Shown here: piece by piece, positions 25,568-33,475 of the stretch
Layout of the letters: each line of letters opens with the position of its first letter
Position numbering within the stretch: position 1 is the first letter of the stretch
From: Candidatus Methanoperedens sp.
GTDB taxonomy: Archaea > Halobacteriota > Methanosarcinia > Methanosarcinales > Methanoperedenaceae
DNA: 64,000 nucleotides
Direction: 5' to 3'
Assembly (NCBI GenBank): GCA_012026795.1
Contig: VEPM01000021.1
Coordinates: forward strand, 1 to 64,000
Program-made: the position numbers and the translations under genes
The notes under the pieces: generated by a model
Told to the model about the DNA's origin: nothing
Databases searched by the model: none
Seen by the model: the letters and a program-made list of their open reading frames with translations, nothing else

Positions 25568-25927
25568 TTACAGGTTTGTTACATCACTTGCGCTTTCAAC
25601 TACGATCTCTCGTGCATTCTTATATTCTGCGACTTTACCATTAATACGTACTTTGTCACCTATTTTCAAATTATCATACACTTCTTTTGCCCCATTGTCT
25701 TTTGAGATGAATACTTTGATATTGAGATTTGAAATTGAAAGGATCAGGTTATCCCCTTTTGCTGTCATCTGTTTTGAGAGGATCGTTCCTTCTGCATATA
25801 CTTTCTCCCCGATCCTGGAATCTTCTGGATATGCGGCAACCTGCGGAATAAAACCAAAATAACCGATAATAAGTGAAAGGACTGCCATTATCAGCAGTAC
25901 GATCACTATTTTTTCTTCTTTTTGCAT
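25568..25927 (-). CDS. Membrane-anchored OB-fold protein
   Basis: A 119-residue protein with one N-terminal membrane helix (about 7-27) and a five-stranded OB-like domain outside (YAEGTILSKQM, LILSISNLNIKVFIS, KIGDKVRINGKVAEYKNAREIVV). The domain resembles the OB-fold nucleic-acid-binding or CcmE-like group, but I see no CcmE heme-binding His motif. It starts 4 nt after the FKBP gene ends, so the two are one operon acting at the cell surface. Role unknown. Confidence 0.65.
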   Translation of the reverse strand: MQKEEKIVIVLLIMAVLSLIIGYFGFIPQVAAYPEDSRIGEKVYAEGTILSKQMTAKGDNLILSISNLNIKVFISKDNGAKEVYDNLKIGDKVRINGKVAEYKNAREIVVESASDVTNL

Positions 25928-25931
25928 TATC

Positions 25932-26801
25932 TCATTTATCTATCGAGACCAATGTTACATTGAAGATAAGGGTTTTTCCTGCAACTTCAGGGTTCTGGTC
26001 AAAAATTACAGATGTCTCATTGAAACTGATTTTTGTGGGGATCATCTGGCCGAACATACTGGGAAGTTCCACTGTTGTATCAGGGATCGGGTTACGTCTT
26101 AAAGTGATATTTGTATCATTTATATCAGTAACTGTCGTGGTAAAGGGATAACCTGGCTCCTGTATAACCTGGTTTTTCTTAACATTTGATCTTAACGTAA
26201 TATTCTTTTCATCAATTTTTATTACTGTTTGATTCCATGGGGCTCTTGCATCCCATACATTGGATCCCAGTTTAAAGTCATAGGTAAATGACACTTCAGA
26301 TGAGATATTATTGATAGTTATATTGATATTTGTATTTGGAATTTGCAGGGATTCGCCCACAGTATGATTTTCACCAAAAAATTGTTCAAATTGATCTAAC
26401 GGAAGTACCTCTCCCTTTTTAACCGTATTATTTACCGGGACATCAATTATTATTGGACTTGCATAGATTTGTCCGGGATTAACAGGATACGCTTTTTCAG
26501 GAGGAATTGTTAATTTTTTGGTCTCTCCCACTTTCATTCCGACAACCCCTTCATCAAATCCTTCTATGACTGATTTTTTTCCTACAGTGAAATTCAACGG
26601 TTCGTAAGTCGCACCGGGAGTAAACAAACCGTTAGTCTTAGCAACACTTTCAATAGAAGTATCAAAAACTGTTCCGTTCTCGAAGCTTCCAACATAATTA
26701 ACGGAAATATTATCCCCCTTTTTTACTGTTTGTGCTGTTTTATCCACGCAGCCGCTCAATAATACTCCAGCTGCTAATATTAGAATTAATAATTTTTTCA
26801 T
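25932..26801 (-). CDS. FKBP-type peptidyl-prolyl isomerase lipoprotein (SlyD-like)
   Basis: A 289-residue exported protein with a lipobox (LLSGC, Cys at residue 18). The FKBP domain (about 27-175) starts VKKGDNISVNYVGSFENGTVFDTS and has GFDEGVVGMKVGETKKLTIPPEKAY, the usual active-site stretch, interrupted by a large insert-in-flap as in SlyD-like archaeal FKBPs. The extended C-terminal half is beta-rich and Asn/Thr-rich (many N-x-T/S sites). It likely assists folding of exported proteins such as the surface cytochromes. A GAGGTGATATC ribosome site precedes the ATG. Confidence 0.85.
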   Translation of the reverse strand: MKKLLILILAAGVLLSGCVDKTAQTVKKGDNISVNYVGSFENGTVFDTSIESVAKTNGLFTPGATYEPLNFTVGKKSVIEGFDEGVVGMKVGETKKLTIPPEKAYPVNPGQIYASPIIIDVPVNNTVKKGEVLPLDQFEQFFGENHTVGESLQIPNTNINITINNISSEVSFTYDFKLGSNVWDARAPWNQTVIKIDEKNITLRSNVKKNQVIQEPGYPFTTTVTDINDTNITLRRNPIPDTTVELPSMFGQMIPTKISFNETSVIFDQNPEVAGKTLIFNVTLVSIDK

Positions 26802-26896
26802 GATATCACCTCATCCAGAGTGATGATAACATATAAGTAATTTGTGATTATTCTGGGAGAACATATTTAAATCCTTTATTCATCCGGGAAATCGAT

Positions 26897-27925
26897 ATGG
26901 AAATACCGCCATTACTTAAACCATTAATAACACTGGGCATCAGTCTGGTAATAGCTGCTGCAATAAGTGTTATAATAAAGATCCTTCAAAAAAGAGCCGA
27001 AAAGACAAATACAAAACTTGATGATATTATTCTTCATGCAATCGGGAGACCGCTTTACATACTTGTTATTGTTGCAGGCATTTATTATGCCATCCACCAG
27101 ACCCCCTATCTGGCAGGCCTGATAAATAGATATGACCAGGGTTACATGTACAGGCGCTTTATTATCACTATTTTTATAACATGGATAGCTGCATCTCTGG
27201 CAAAGAGGATCATTAAAGAGTATGGCTATGATATTGCAGCGAAGACCCAGGGAGACATGGATGACAGGCTCGTGGCCCTTGCAGATATGTCAGTAACTTA
27301 CATTATCTGGCTGTTTGGTATTATGACCGCCCTGTTGAATATCGGATATAATATAACAGCGTTCATCACAGGTATGGGAATCCTGGGTCTGGCCATCGCG
27401 CTTGCAGCCCAGAACCTGCTTTCAAACGTATTCGGGGGCGTCACCATCACCCTTGACCAGCTTTATAAAGTCGGGGACAGGGTGGAAATGGGCGGGGTCT
27501 ATGGGGATGTCTACGAAATAAAACCCAGATATACCAATATAAAAACACTTAATAATACCATTATCACAATTCCCAACTCCAAAGTAATCAATGAGCAGAT
27601 AATTAATTATGCAGTCCCTGATGCCTCGGTAAGGGTAAAGATACCTGTCAGCGTTGCATATGGTACTGATCCAAAACAGGTGGAGAAAATCCTTCTTGAA
27701 ATTGCAGGTAAAACACCACTTATCCTGAAAGAACCTGAGGCTTCTGTCCGCTTTACTGAATATGCTTCGTCGTCCCAGAACTTCGAATTGATTGTATGGG
27801 TAAGACATTATGATGACAGGCATCCCATTATTGACCGGGTTTTCAGGGAGATTTTCATTCGCTTTAAAAATGAAGGGATTGAGATGCCATTTAACCAGAT
27901 GGATGTGCATATAAAGAAAGACTAA
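26897..27925 (+). CDS. mscS: Small-conductance mechanosensitive channel (MscS family)
   Basis: A 342-residue protein: four N-terminal membrane segments, the pore helix with Gly/Ala repeats (GMGILGLAIALAAQNLLSNVFGG) and a C-terminal MscS beta and alpha/beta domain (KVGDRVEMGGVYGDVYEI, TIITIPNSKVI). It opens under membrane tension and releases solutes on osmotic downshock. The start is a lone ATG with a TATA-like sequence about 25 nt upstream. It is divergent from the FKBP operon. Confidence 0.92.
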   Translation: MEIPPLLKPLITLGISLVIAAAISVIIKILQKRAEKTNTKLDDIILHAIGRPLYILVIVAGIYYAIHQTPYLAGLINRYDQGYMYRRFIITIFITWIAASLAKRIIKEYGYDIAAKTQGDMDDRLVALADMSVTYIIWLFGIMTALLNIGYNITAFITGMGILGLAIALAAQNLLSNVFGGVTITLDQLYKVGDRVEMGGVYGDVYEIKPRYTNIKTLNNTIITIPNSKVINEQIINYAVPDASVRVKIPVSVAYGTDPKQVEKILLEIAGKTPLILKEPEASVRFTEYASSSQNFELIVWVRHYDDRHPIIDRVFREIFIRFKNEGIEMPFNQMDVHIKKD

Positions 27926-28157
27926 TCTTGAATATCCTATACAGGCTGATTGTTCCTGAGGGCCTCTTTCAACGGCATTGACAGTTATACTGCATACAGA
28001 CCTCTTCAATACGTAAAATCCGTTCTTGTGTCATATTTATGCCTGGTTTCCCATATTCATAAGTATAAGCTAAAAAACCATCTTAAGAACAAAACAATAA
28101 GATTACCAGCCGGAGCTAAATTTATCCGGGTGAAGTTTATAAGATGCTGTACTGCTT

Positions 28158-28316
28158 TTATCTCGCCCTGCTTTTTTCGCTGCTTACATCTATATATGCA
28201 TCTATATATGCCCAGCCAGTATATTCTCCGGATTTCCGTTCGAAAGCGAATTTATTAGAGTCTTTCCTCTTTTGATCTTCCGAAGTATGCGGCGATCCTG
28301 CTACATATTGTGCCAT
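28158..28316 (-). CDS. 52-residue hydrophilic small protein
   Basis: A 52-codon frame with a GTGAGGAGAA ribosome site 4-10 nt before the ATG. The product starts MAQYVAGSPHTSEDQKRKD and has a charged N-terminal part and a YIDAYIDVSSE middle. It is embedded in a long gap with no other gene. The ribosome site and the codon pattern support it, but no family is known to me. Confidence 0.45.
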   Translation of the reverse strand: MAQYVAGSPHTSEDQKRKDSNKFAFERKSGEYTGWAYIDAYIDVSSEKSRAR

Positions 28317-28722
28317 ACATTTCTCCTCACTCATTTAAGCGATTTCTATCGCTATGATACATTTCTGTACACAATAATTCTTAGAATTTACTCATATATA
28401 TAACCTGGGTGGAGAAAGAGCCCATCCAATAGATCCGATCTAACGAGTGGAGCATAAATGAGCCGCAGAGGCACTGAGAGCTTGTCTGGAAATTTTACCA
28501 GCAGTTGGTTTACACACCGATTCGATGCACATAATTGGTTATGAGTGAGTATTCAGATGCGTTCCTGGACAGGATTACAGGATTTACAGGATGGAAATTA
28601 ATCCTGTCCATCCTGTAAATCCTGTCCAAAATAAATATTCAGACAAGCTCTGAGGTATAGAGACGCCAATGAGGATCAATTACCGATGATTATAATATAT
28701 ATAAATTACTATAGGTACCTAT
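28317..28722. other. Intergenic gap with an inverted repeat
   Basis: About 400 bases without a supported gene. It contains the palindromic repeat at 28566-28628 (listed separately), a small inverted repeat near 28340 (AGCGATTTCTATCGCT) and a TATA-rich stretch (28689-28706) that is the probable promoter of the RelBE pair. Confidence 0.55.
28566..28628. repeat. Palindromic CCTGTAAATCCTGTCC-type dispersed repeat
   Basis: The right arm (28601-28628) consists of the stacked units ATCCTGTCC and ATCCTGTAA; the left arm (28566-28594) is its inverse with an 8-nt extra unit (TACAGGAT). The whole can fold into a long hairpin. Repeats of this very type are scattered in many bacterial and archaeal genomes; copy number here is not testable. 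Confidence 0.65.
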
Positions 28723-28959
28723 ATGACGGCTACCACAACGATATGTATAGATCCACGGGTAAAGGATAAACTTACCTCTCTGAAATCTCATCCGCGCGAA
28801 TCGTATAATTCCATTATAGAAAGATTGACAAACCTGGCAATAGATGAAGAACCCCTCAGCGATGAGGCGATAAAGGGAATCGAAGAAGCCCTCGAAGATA
28901 TAAAACACGGGCGCCTGCATTCCGAAGAAGAGATCATGAAAGATTTTGACCTGAAATGA
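28723..28959 (+). CDS. relB: RelB-like antitoxin (ribbon-helix-helix)
   Basis: A 78-residue protein. The N-terminal MTATTTICIDPRVKDKLTSLK and the following helix are a ribbon-helix-helix DNA-binding fold; the acidic C-terminal helix (EEPLSDEAIKGIEEALEDI) would clamp the toxin. Its stop overlaps the toxin start by 4 nt. A strong TATA stretch lies about 20-30 nt upstream and is the likely operator. Confidence 0.83.
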   Translation: MTATTTICIDPRVKDKLTSLKSHPRESYNSIIERLTNLAIDEEPLSDEAIKGIEEALEDIKHGRLHSEEEIMKDFDLK

Positions 28960-29222
28960 GTTACAGGGTCGAATATACTTCAAAAGCAAGAAAAGATCTC
29001 AAAAAATTACCTCTGGATATCGCACAGAGCATAATCCGATCAATCAACAGAATAAAAGATGACCCTTATCCTCATGTAAAAAAGATCAAAGGGGCGCAAA
29101 AGAACCCTTTATATACTCACCGCATTGGTGAATATCGGGCTATCCTTTACATAGGAAATGAGCATTTGCTGGTCCTGGTGATAGAAGCAGGTCACAGGAA
29201 AAAGATCTACCGGAAACACTGA
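28956..29222 (+). CDS. relE: RelE/ParE-family mRNA interferase toxin
   Basis: An 88-residue protein with the RelE fold: YRVEYTSKARKDLKKLP at the start, IKGAQKNPLYTHRIGEYRAILYIGNEHLLVLVIEAGHRKKIYRK at the end. Conserved Arg/Lys residues of the ribosome-dependent RNase site are present (R in RIGEYR, R and K in HRKKIYRK). It is coupled to the antitoxin by ATGA. The pair looks intact and opens the accessory region. Confidence 0.87.
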   Translation: MSYRVEYTSKARKDLKKLPLDIAQSIIRSINRIKDDPYPHVKKIKGAQKNPLYTHRIGEYRAILYIGNEHLLVLVIEAGHRKKIYRKH

Positions 29223-29287
29223 GAACATGAAGGCATGTTGCAATATTCTTCCGTGGAATCATACGCTACAGAATCAACAAAGAATGT

Positions 29288-29773
29288 TTGTTACGTTTTG
29301 GTGGACAATCATTTTTAAATTCTGTCAGCCCAATTCTTATTCCTCTCCCTTTAGCGGAAGTAATTCTAAATGGCATTAATAATAACTTGGATATTGATGA
29401 TTTTTACAAAAATCAAGAATGTAGGATCTTGATCGATGAAAAATCCATATGTTATAATTTCGAACGACTTATATTTATTAAAAATACTGCAAAAAATATG
29501 GATAAAATCTAATATAAAGAACGAATAAGTACCACTAACTCAGCATGTTATAAAGTCAGCTTTCCCTCAGAACTCCCCTCAAAATTTCTCCAAAAAAGAC
29601 ATAAACGTCTTTTATCTATATTGAAATTATATATTGATAATATGACTGAGAAAAAAATTAATAAGGATTCCAAAGAAAAAAAGTGTAGAGCACTTACTGA
29701 TGAAGATATTAATCTTTTAGATGCCAGTATGAACTATAACGACAAGTTGCTTAAACGACTTGCTCAGATGTAG
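29288..29773 (+). pseudogene. Gene remnants with repeated KNMDK-stop segment
   Basis: Two short frames in one reading frame: one up to a TAA at 29510-29512 (ending KNTAKNMDKI) and then an open frame to 29773 with a possible ATG at 29642 (MTEKKINKDSKEKKC..., 43 residues). The segment from about 29475 to 29580 resembles the segments at 32510-32610 and 36890-36945, including the stop after MDK(I/T). I take it as decayed coding sequence or a dispersed repeat. No family is recognised. Confidence 0.4.
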
Positions 29774-29969
29774 TGCTGGTATTTCTTTTTAACCATTTTA
29801 TAATTTAAGAATCCCTTGCTCTCCTCCATATCTCTTAATAATTTTATAATGAATCTCGATAATCTTTTGTGTATTTAATGAATCCATTCAAAGATATAGA
29901 TTCTTTTGTAAAGTTATAGGTTTTTGGGATAATAGAAATTTCGCTTTTTCCTTATTGCAGGAGTCCCTA

Positions 29970-30300
29970 TAATCCATGACTTACCCGATTCCGCCTGCAG
30001 GCGGTCAAGTATTCCCGCAGGGCAAACCCTGGGCGCATAGCATTTGCGGGCGCAGGGGACAGATTTCTTTTTGCATGAACGAAAGGGCGGTATTAGTTTT
30101 TCGAATCCTCTTTAGGGAAAGGGACAGCGTGAGATATCACATAAACCGCGAATGTCCGGGCATCCGGCACAGGACTGTCGCCCAACACCGTCCTCGCAGG
30201 GATTCGGCAAGCAGAACCGTTGGCGGCGCGCCGGGTGGTGGGCGCCCCGTTCCCCGTCTTGACTCATATACAATAATTGACCGTCAGGGTGGGGAGATGG
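29970..30300. other. GC-rich block of foreign composition, no supported gene
   Basis: This block is far richer in G and C than the surroundings. A 111-codon frame (29976-30311) runs through it but its product is Arg/Pro/Gly-rich with no domain. Small palindromes such as CCGCCTGCAGGCGG (29990-30003) and several G/C runs suggest structured RNA or acquired DNA. It lies between the decayed genes and the GHKL/STAS/PIN cassette. Confidence 0.4.
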
Positions 30301-30447
30301 ATTTTTGTTAGATTAGTGATAAAAAAAATACTTCTAAATTTGTGTAATTTAAATCGATAGGTTCATAAAAAGCAATAAACCAAAAACTATTTTATCTAAG
30401 TCAGAGTAATGCAGCCACATTCATTTTGTTTTACGGAGTTTATATTT

Positions 30448-31320
30448 ATGCGCATATCAGCAGGTAAGGGAGAACTTATAAGTAATTACAGTGGATTTCA
30501 GCGAATTATAAATCTCCACAAGCAAATAAAAACAATAAATTCCGGAGATGAGTTAATAGTAGAAATGCCCCATTGGTTTGATGCAAACATGTGTGCTCCT
30601 TTTGGGGCGATTTTATCATTTATAAAAAATAAAAATATTATTACTCTTAATGTTACAGATTCGGTTATGGAAATCTTGCAGAAAAACAAATTTTTTGACA
30701 AAGTTGGTTTTATTACCCCTCCTAAACTAGATAATTATAAATCTACTATTGAATATTTCCAATTTGATGTAAATGAGGATAATGCGTTCAAAAAATATGT
30801 TGAAACTCATTTTGGGAATAATAAACATGGAATTCCGAGAATGAGTAAAGAGCTCCTCAGAAAATTCAGAGAAAGTCTATACGAAATATTTGGAAACTCG
30901 GTCCTTCATTCAGAAACGGATTACATATTTGCATGTGGTCAACATTTTCCTTCCCAAAAACGTCTTGATTTTTCAATTGTTGATTTAGGCATTGGATTTC
31001 ATGGAAATATAAATAAAATAATGAATTTAGATTTATCGCCTGAAGAGGCTATAGTTTGGGCAATGGAAGAAAATAAGACAACTAAAAGGGGTGGCGTTCC
31101 AGGTGGATTGGGATTAAAATTGATAAAGGAATTCATTGAAAAAAACAAAGGAAAAATGCAAATTGTAACCTACAACGGGTATTGGGAATTTTCGAATGGA
31201 AAAACAAATTTAAAAAAATTTGTTTCTGATTTTCCGGGGACTGCAGTGAATATAGAAATAAACACGGCAGATTCTACCTTTTATTATCTTGAGTCTGAAA
31301 ATTATGAAAACATATTTTAA
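30448..31320 (+). CDS. GHKL-type ATP-binding protein (anti-sigma/kinase-like)
   Basis: Start at ATG 30448 with GGAG 10 nt upstream; the frame opens 13 codons earlier. The 290-residue product has an unfamiliar N-terminal half (about 1-135) and a GHKL ATPase domain (about 140-285) with N box ESLYEIFGNSVLHS, G1 VDLGIGF and G2 GGLGLKLIKEF. No His-phosphorylation domain is present. It belongs with free-standing ATPases that pair with STAS-like proteins, by analogy with RsbW/SpoIIAB. The next two genes encode a STAS-like protein and a PIN nuclease, so this may be the switch kinase of a three-part system. Confidence 0.75.
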   Translation: MRISAGKGELISNYSGFQRIINLHKQIKTINSGDELIVEMPHWFDANMCAPFGAILSFIKNKNIITLNVTDSVMEILQKNKFFDKVGFITPPKLDNYKSTIEYFQFDVNEDNAFKKYVETHFGNNKHGIPRMSKELLRKFRESLYEIFGNSVLHSETDYIFACGQHFPSQKRLDFSIVDLGIGFHGNINKIMNLDLSPEEAIVWAMEENKTTKRGGVPGGLGLKLIKEFIEKNKGKMQIVTYNGYWEFSNGKTNLKKFVSDFPGTAVNIEINTADSTFYYLESENYENIF

Positions 31321-31343
31321 TTAATGAGACGTATAGGTGTATA

Positions 31344-31706
31344 ATGAATAATATAGTAAAAATTAATGTAGTTGAAATAGTAGGGGATAGAATCTGTGTT
31401 ACTGATAAAGATGGGAAAAAAGTATATGATGTTATTTTTGATGCCCTTTCCAATAAAAAGGAAATCATACTTTCATTCGATGGTGTTACGGATTTAACAT
31501 CAGCATTTTTGAATAATGCCATTGGTCAACTTTACGGTAATTTTAAGGAAGATTATATCAAATCAAAACTATCCGTTACTGATATGCCTAAAAATGACAT
31601 GGTCATTTTAAAGAGAGTAGTTGATCGAGCAAAAAGTTTTTTTGAAGATCCAAAACACTTCATAAAAGTTGCTGATGCTGCTCTTGGTGATGACAGTGGT
31701 AACTAA
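31344..31706 (+). CDS. STAS-like (DUF4325) protein
   Basis: A 120-residue protein with the DUF4325/STAS-like fold: an alternating strand-helix pattern with KEIILSFDGVTDLTSAFLNNAIGQLYG, where the Ser/Thr cluster matches the place of the phosphorylation site in anti-anti-sigma STAS proteins. It starts 23 nt after the ATPase stop with TAGGTG upstream. In known families such proteins are often found next to GHKL ATPases. The end overlaps the PIN gene by 17 nt, a sign of one operon. Confidence 0.78.
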   Translation: MNNIVKINVVEIVGDRICVTDKDGKKVYDVIFDALSNKKEIILSFDGVTDLTSAFLNNAIGQLYGNFKEDYIKSKLSVTDMPKNDMVILKRVVDRAKSFFEDPKHFIKVADAALGDDSGN

Positions 31707-32271
31707 AATTACGCACATAAACGATTATTCTCCGAATGTTGGAGATAGGTTATTTTTTGATGCTAATATTTGGTTGGCCATATATGGTCCATCACCTGCA
31801 CATTGGACCCAAACACCATGCTCTTCTCTGTTTTATAAATTAATCAAAAACAACATTGATATTTACACAAACAGCCTAATAATTTCGGAAGTAGTCAATT
31901 CTTGGGCACGTCTTGAATTTAATCAGCAAAGAACAGTGCTTAATTTTAAAACAAATGAATTTAAAAAGTTTAGAGAAACTCCTGAATATCTGAATGTTGC
32001 GGAAGAAATATCAATTAACATAGAAAAAATACTAAGATGGTCAAAACGATTTGATTCCGGTTTAGAATCAATTGATATGGAAATCATAAATTCTAAATAT
32101 AAATCCGGAACTTATGACTTTAATGATCTCATATTCAGAGAAATCTGTAAGGCCAATAATTTCATTCTTGTCACTAATGATAGGGATTTCTGTACAACTG
32201 ATGTAAATATTCTTACGGCTAACAGCAATATGTTAACGATGCTTAGGATGTCTAACAATAGATGTCCGTGA
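31690..32271 (+). CDS. PIN-domain nuclease of the GHKL/STAS cassette
   Basis: Start at ATG 31690 preceded by GGTG; a start at 31669 is also possible. The 193-residue product has a PIN fold: RLFFDANIWLAIYG (first Asp), LIISEVVNSWAR (Glu), DFNDLIFREICKA and FILVTNDRDFC (late Asps). It is longer than VapC because of a helical insert (about 70-120). There is no VapB-like gene next to it; instead it overlaps the STAS-like gene, so it may be controlled by that protein and the ATPase. It is probably an RNase, though the target is unknown. Confidence 0.72.
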   Translation: MTVVTKITHINDYSPNVGDRLFFDANIWLAIYGPSPAHWTQTPCSSLFYKLIKNNIDIYTNSLIISEVVNSWARLEFNQQRTVLNFKTNEFKKFRETPEYLNVAEEISINIEKILRWSKRFDSGLESIDMEIINSKYKSGTYDFNDLIFREICKANNFILVTNDRDFCTTDVNILTANSNMLTMLRMSNNRCP

Positions 32272-32373
32272 TATTTATATGGTTATAATGTGCCGGTTTT
32301 CAGTTCAAGACGATGCACAAAATGAGTATGGATACAGTCACAAACCTTGGACTTATAGCTTGTTTTTAGACCT

Positions 32374-32564
32374 CCCAACATTATTTGAAACGATATCCAA
32401 AATTTCTTCTTTTATTAAGAAAGTATGGTTAGTTTCATAATGTTAATTATCAATATACCTAACATGACCAATGAAAAATCCTCTATAAGTGCTGAATTAA
32501 AACTAATTACACCTATTAAAATAATGTCAAAAAATATGGATAAAACATAATATTAAGAAAGATT
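32374..32564 (+). repeat. Direct repeat copy 1 (about 190 bp)
   Basis: This stretch and 36753-36944 are alike over about 190 bp (about 85% identical by eye), including a perfect 31-nt core that starts with AGTTTCATAATG. Both are in the same orientation and flank the P-loop ATPase gene and the IS element. Each contains an ORF of 36 codons ending in KNMDK(T/I) and TAA. Confidence 0.7.
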
Positions 32565-32972
32565 AAGAACTACTAACCCAGTATTTCACAGCGTCAGTTT
32601 TCACTCAGAACCTCTGGTTCGAATTTACTATCTTATGGAATACGTGCGGTCTATATTTTCTTTTGATAAAACAGAAATTTCTGAGGATGTTAATCGAATA
32701 ATTGATTTGGTCCATAAACAAATGCGGGACCAGGATAAAATATCTAAATGGATAAGAAGATTTGATCTCAGTTTGGAGGATATTGTAAAAAAACATCTAT
32801 AGCTACTGGTATTAAGGAAGAAATTATTTACTGTCTAAAAGATGTTGATATTCTTGAGATCTGTTGGGAAATCAGGAATTTAAAGAAATCATTACTGAAT
32901 AAAGGTATTATCGAATCTATAACTGACGATATTGGAATTAAAAAGCGTGGAAAGTATAAGATTTCGCCCTAG
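32551..32972 (+). pseudogene. Decayed coding sequence with a frameshift
   Basis: The frame following the stop after MDKT can be read as ERLRTTNPVFHSVSF..., then an ATG at 32635 opens 55 codons ending HL (stop 32800-32802). Coding-like sequence then continues in another frame (EEIIYCLKDVDILEI..., to the stop 32970-32972). Together this looks like one gene broken by a stop and a frameshift. The first 20 codons parallel the remnant at 29513. No family is recognised. Confidence 0.4.
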
Positions 32973-33209
32973 TTTAAACCCATATTCCGTACCCTTTTTA
33001 GGAAGTGAAAAATAATTTTACTGCGCTTGGTTTTAAAATTTAACCGCGTATATTTTTTATACAAAATGCGGAAAATGGGCATATTTTCGCATTTAACGAT
33101 TAATATTTTAATTGAGTATATTTAAAATAATAATTTTAAATCGAGATGCAAAGACAATAGACTTAAATTAAAATTTCTAAGAGTTAAGGGTACGGAATGT
33201 GGGTTTAAA
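32973..33209. mobile_element. MITE-like element with 24-bp terminal inverted repeats
   Basis: Bases 32973-32996 and 33186-33209 are inverted repeats of 24 nt with one mismatch, starting TTTAAACCC. The 189 bp between is AT-rich and has no ORF. Both ends carry TTTAAA, which could be part of the repeat or a palindromic target-site duplication. Size and structure fit a non-autonomous insertion element; no transposase with matching ends is in the window. Confidence 0.65.
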
Positions 33210-33349
33210 GATATGCTTAATACCTATAAACCAGAGGGATATGAGTTATTCTTGCCCGGGGTTATACCCAATATTCAAAGCATGAACCGAGGAGACCATG
33301 ATGAAAAATAATAATCCTGTATGAAATTATTCGAGGAGAACAATAGTTA

Positions 33350-33457
33350 ATGAATGTGAAGTTTTATCTGTTTTTTACCGATCAGAGCATCAATATGGAT
33401 GGTCATAGCCTTGGCATTACCATCGGTTTGTACGATAAATATAATGGTATTTATTAA
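33350..33457 (+). CDS. Possible 35-residue peptide
   Basis: A short frame with CGAGGAGAA upstream of ATG 33350 (MNVKFYLFFTDQSINMDG...). An earlier copy of the same CGAGGAG sequence precedes an 8-codon ORF (MMKNNNPV) at 33299. The twin ribosome sites could mark the leftover of deleted genes. No family is known to me. Confidence 0.3.
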   Translation: MNVKFYLFFTDQSINMDGHSLGITIGLYDKYNGIY

Positions 33458-33475
33458 TAAATTCTCTTACAATTT

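Noticed and set aside
29480-29516. In-frame TAA after MDKI as a possible recoded codon
   Set aside because: Recoding in methanogen relatives uses TAG (pyrrolysine), not TAA, and neighbouring frames are degraded.
29976-30311. 111-codon frame in the GC-rich block
   Set aside because: Composition is Arg/Pro/Gly-rich, no motif, no ribosome site; high G+C alone explains the open frame.
32600-32622. GGTTCGAATTT resembling a tRNA T-loop
   Set aside because: No acceptor, D-arm or anticodon arm can be folded around it, and it lies inside a decayed coding frame.
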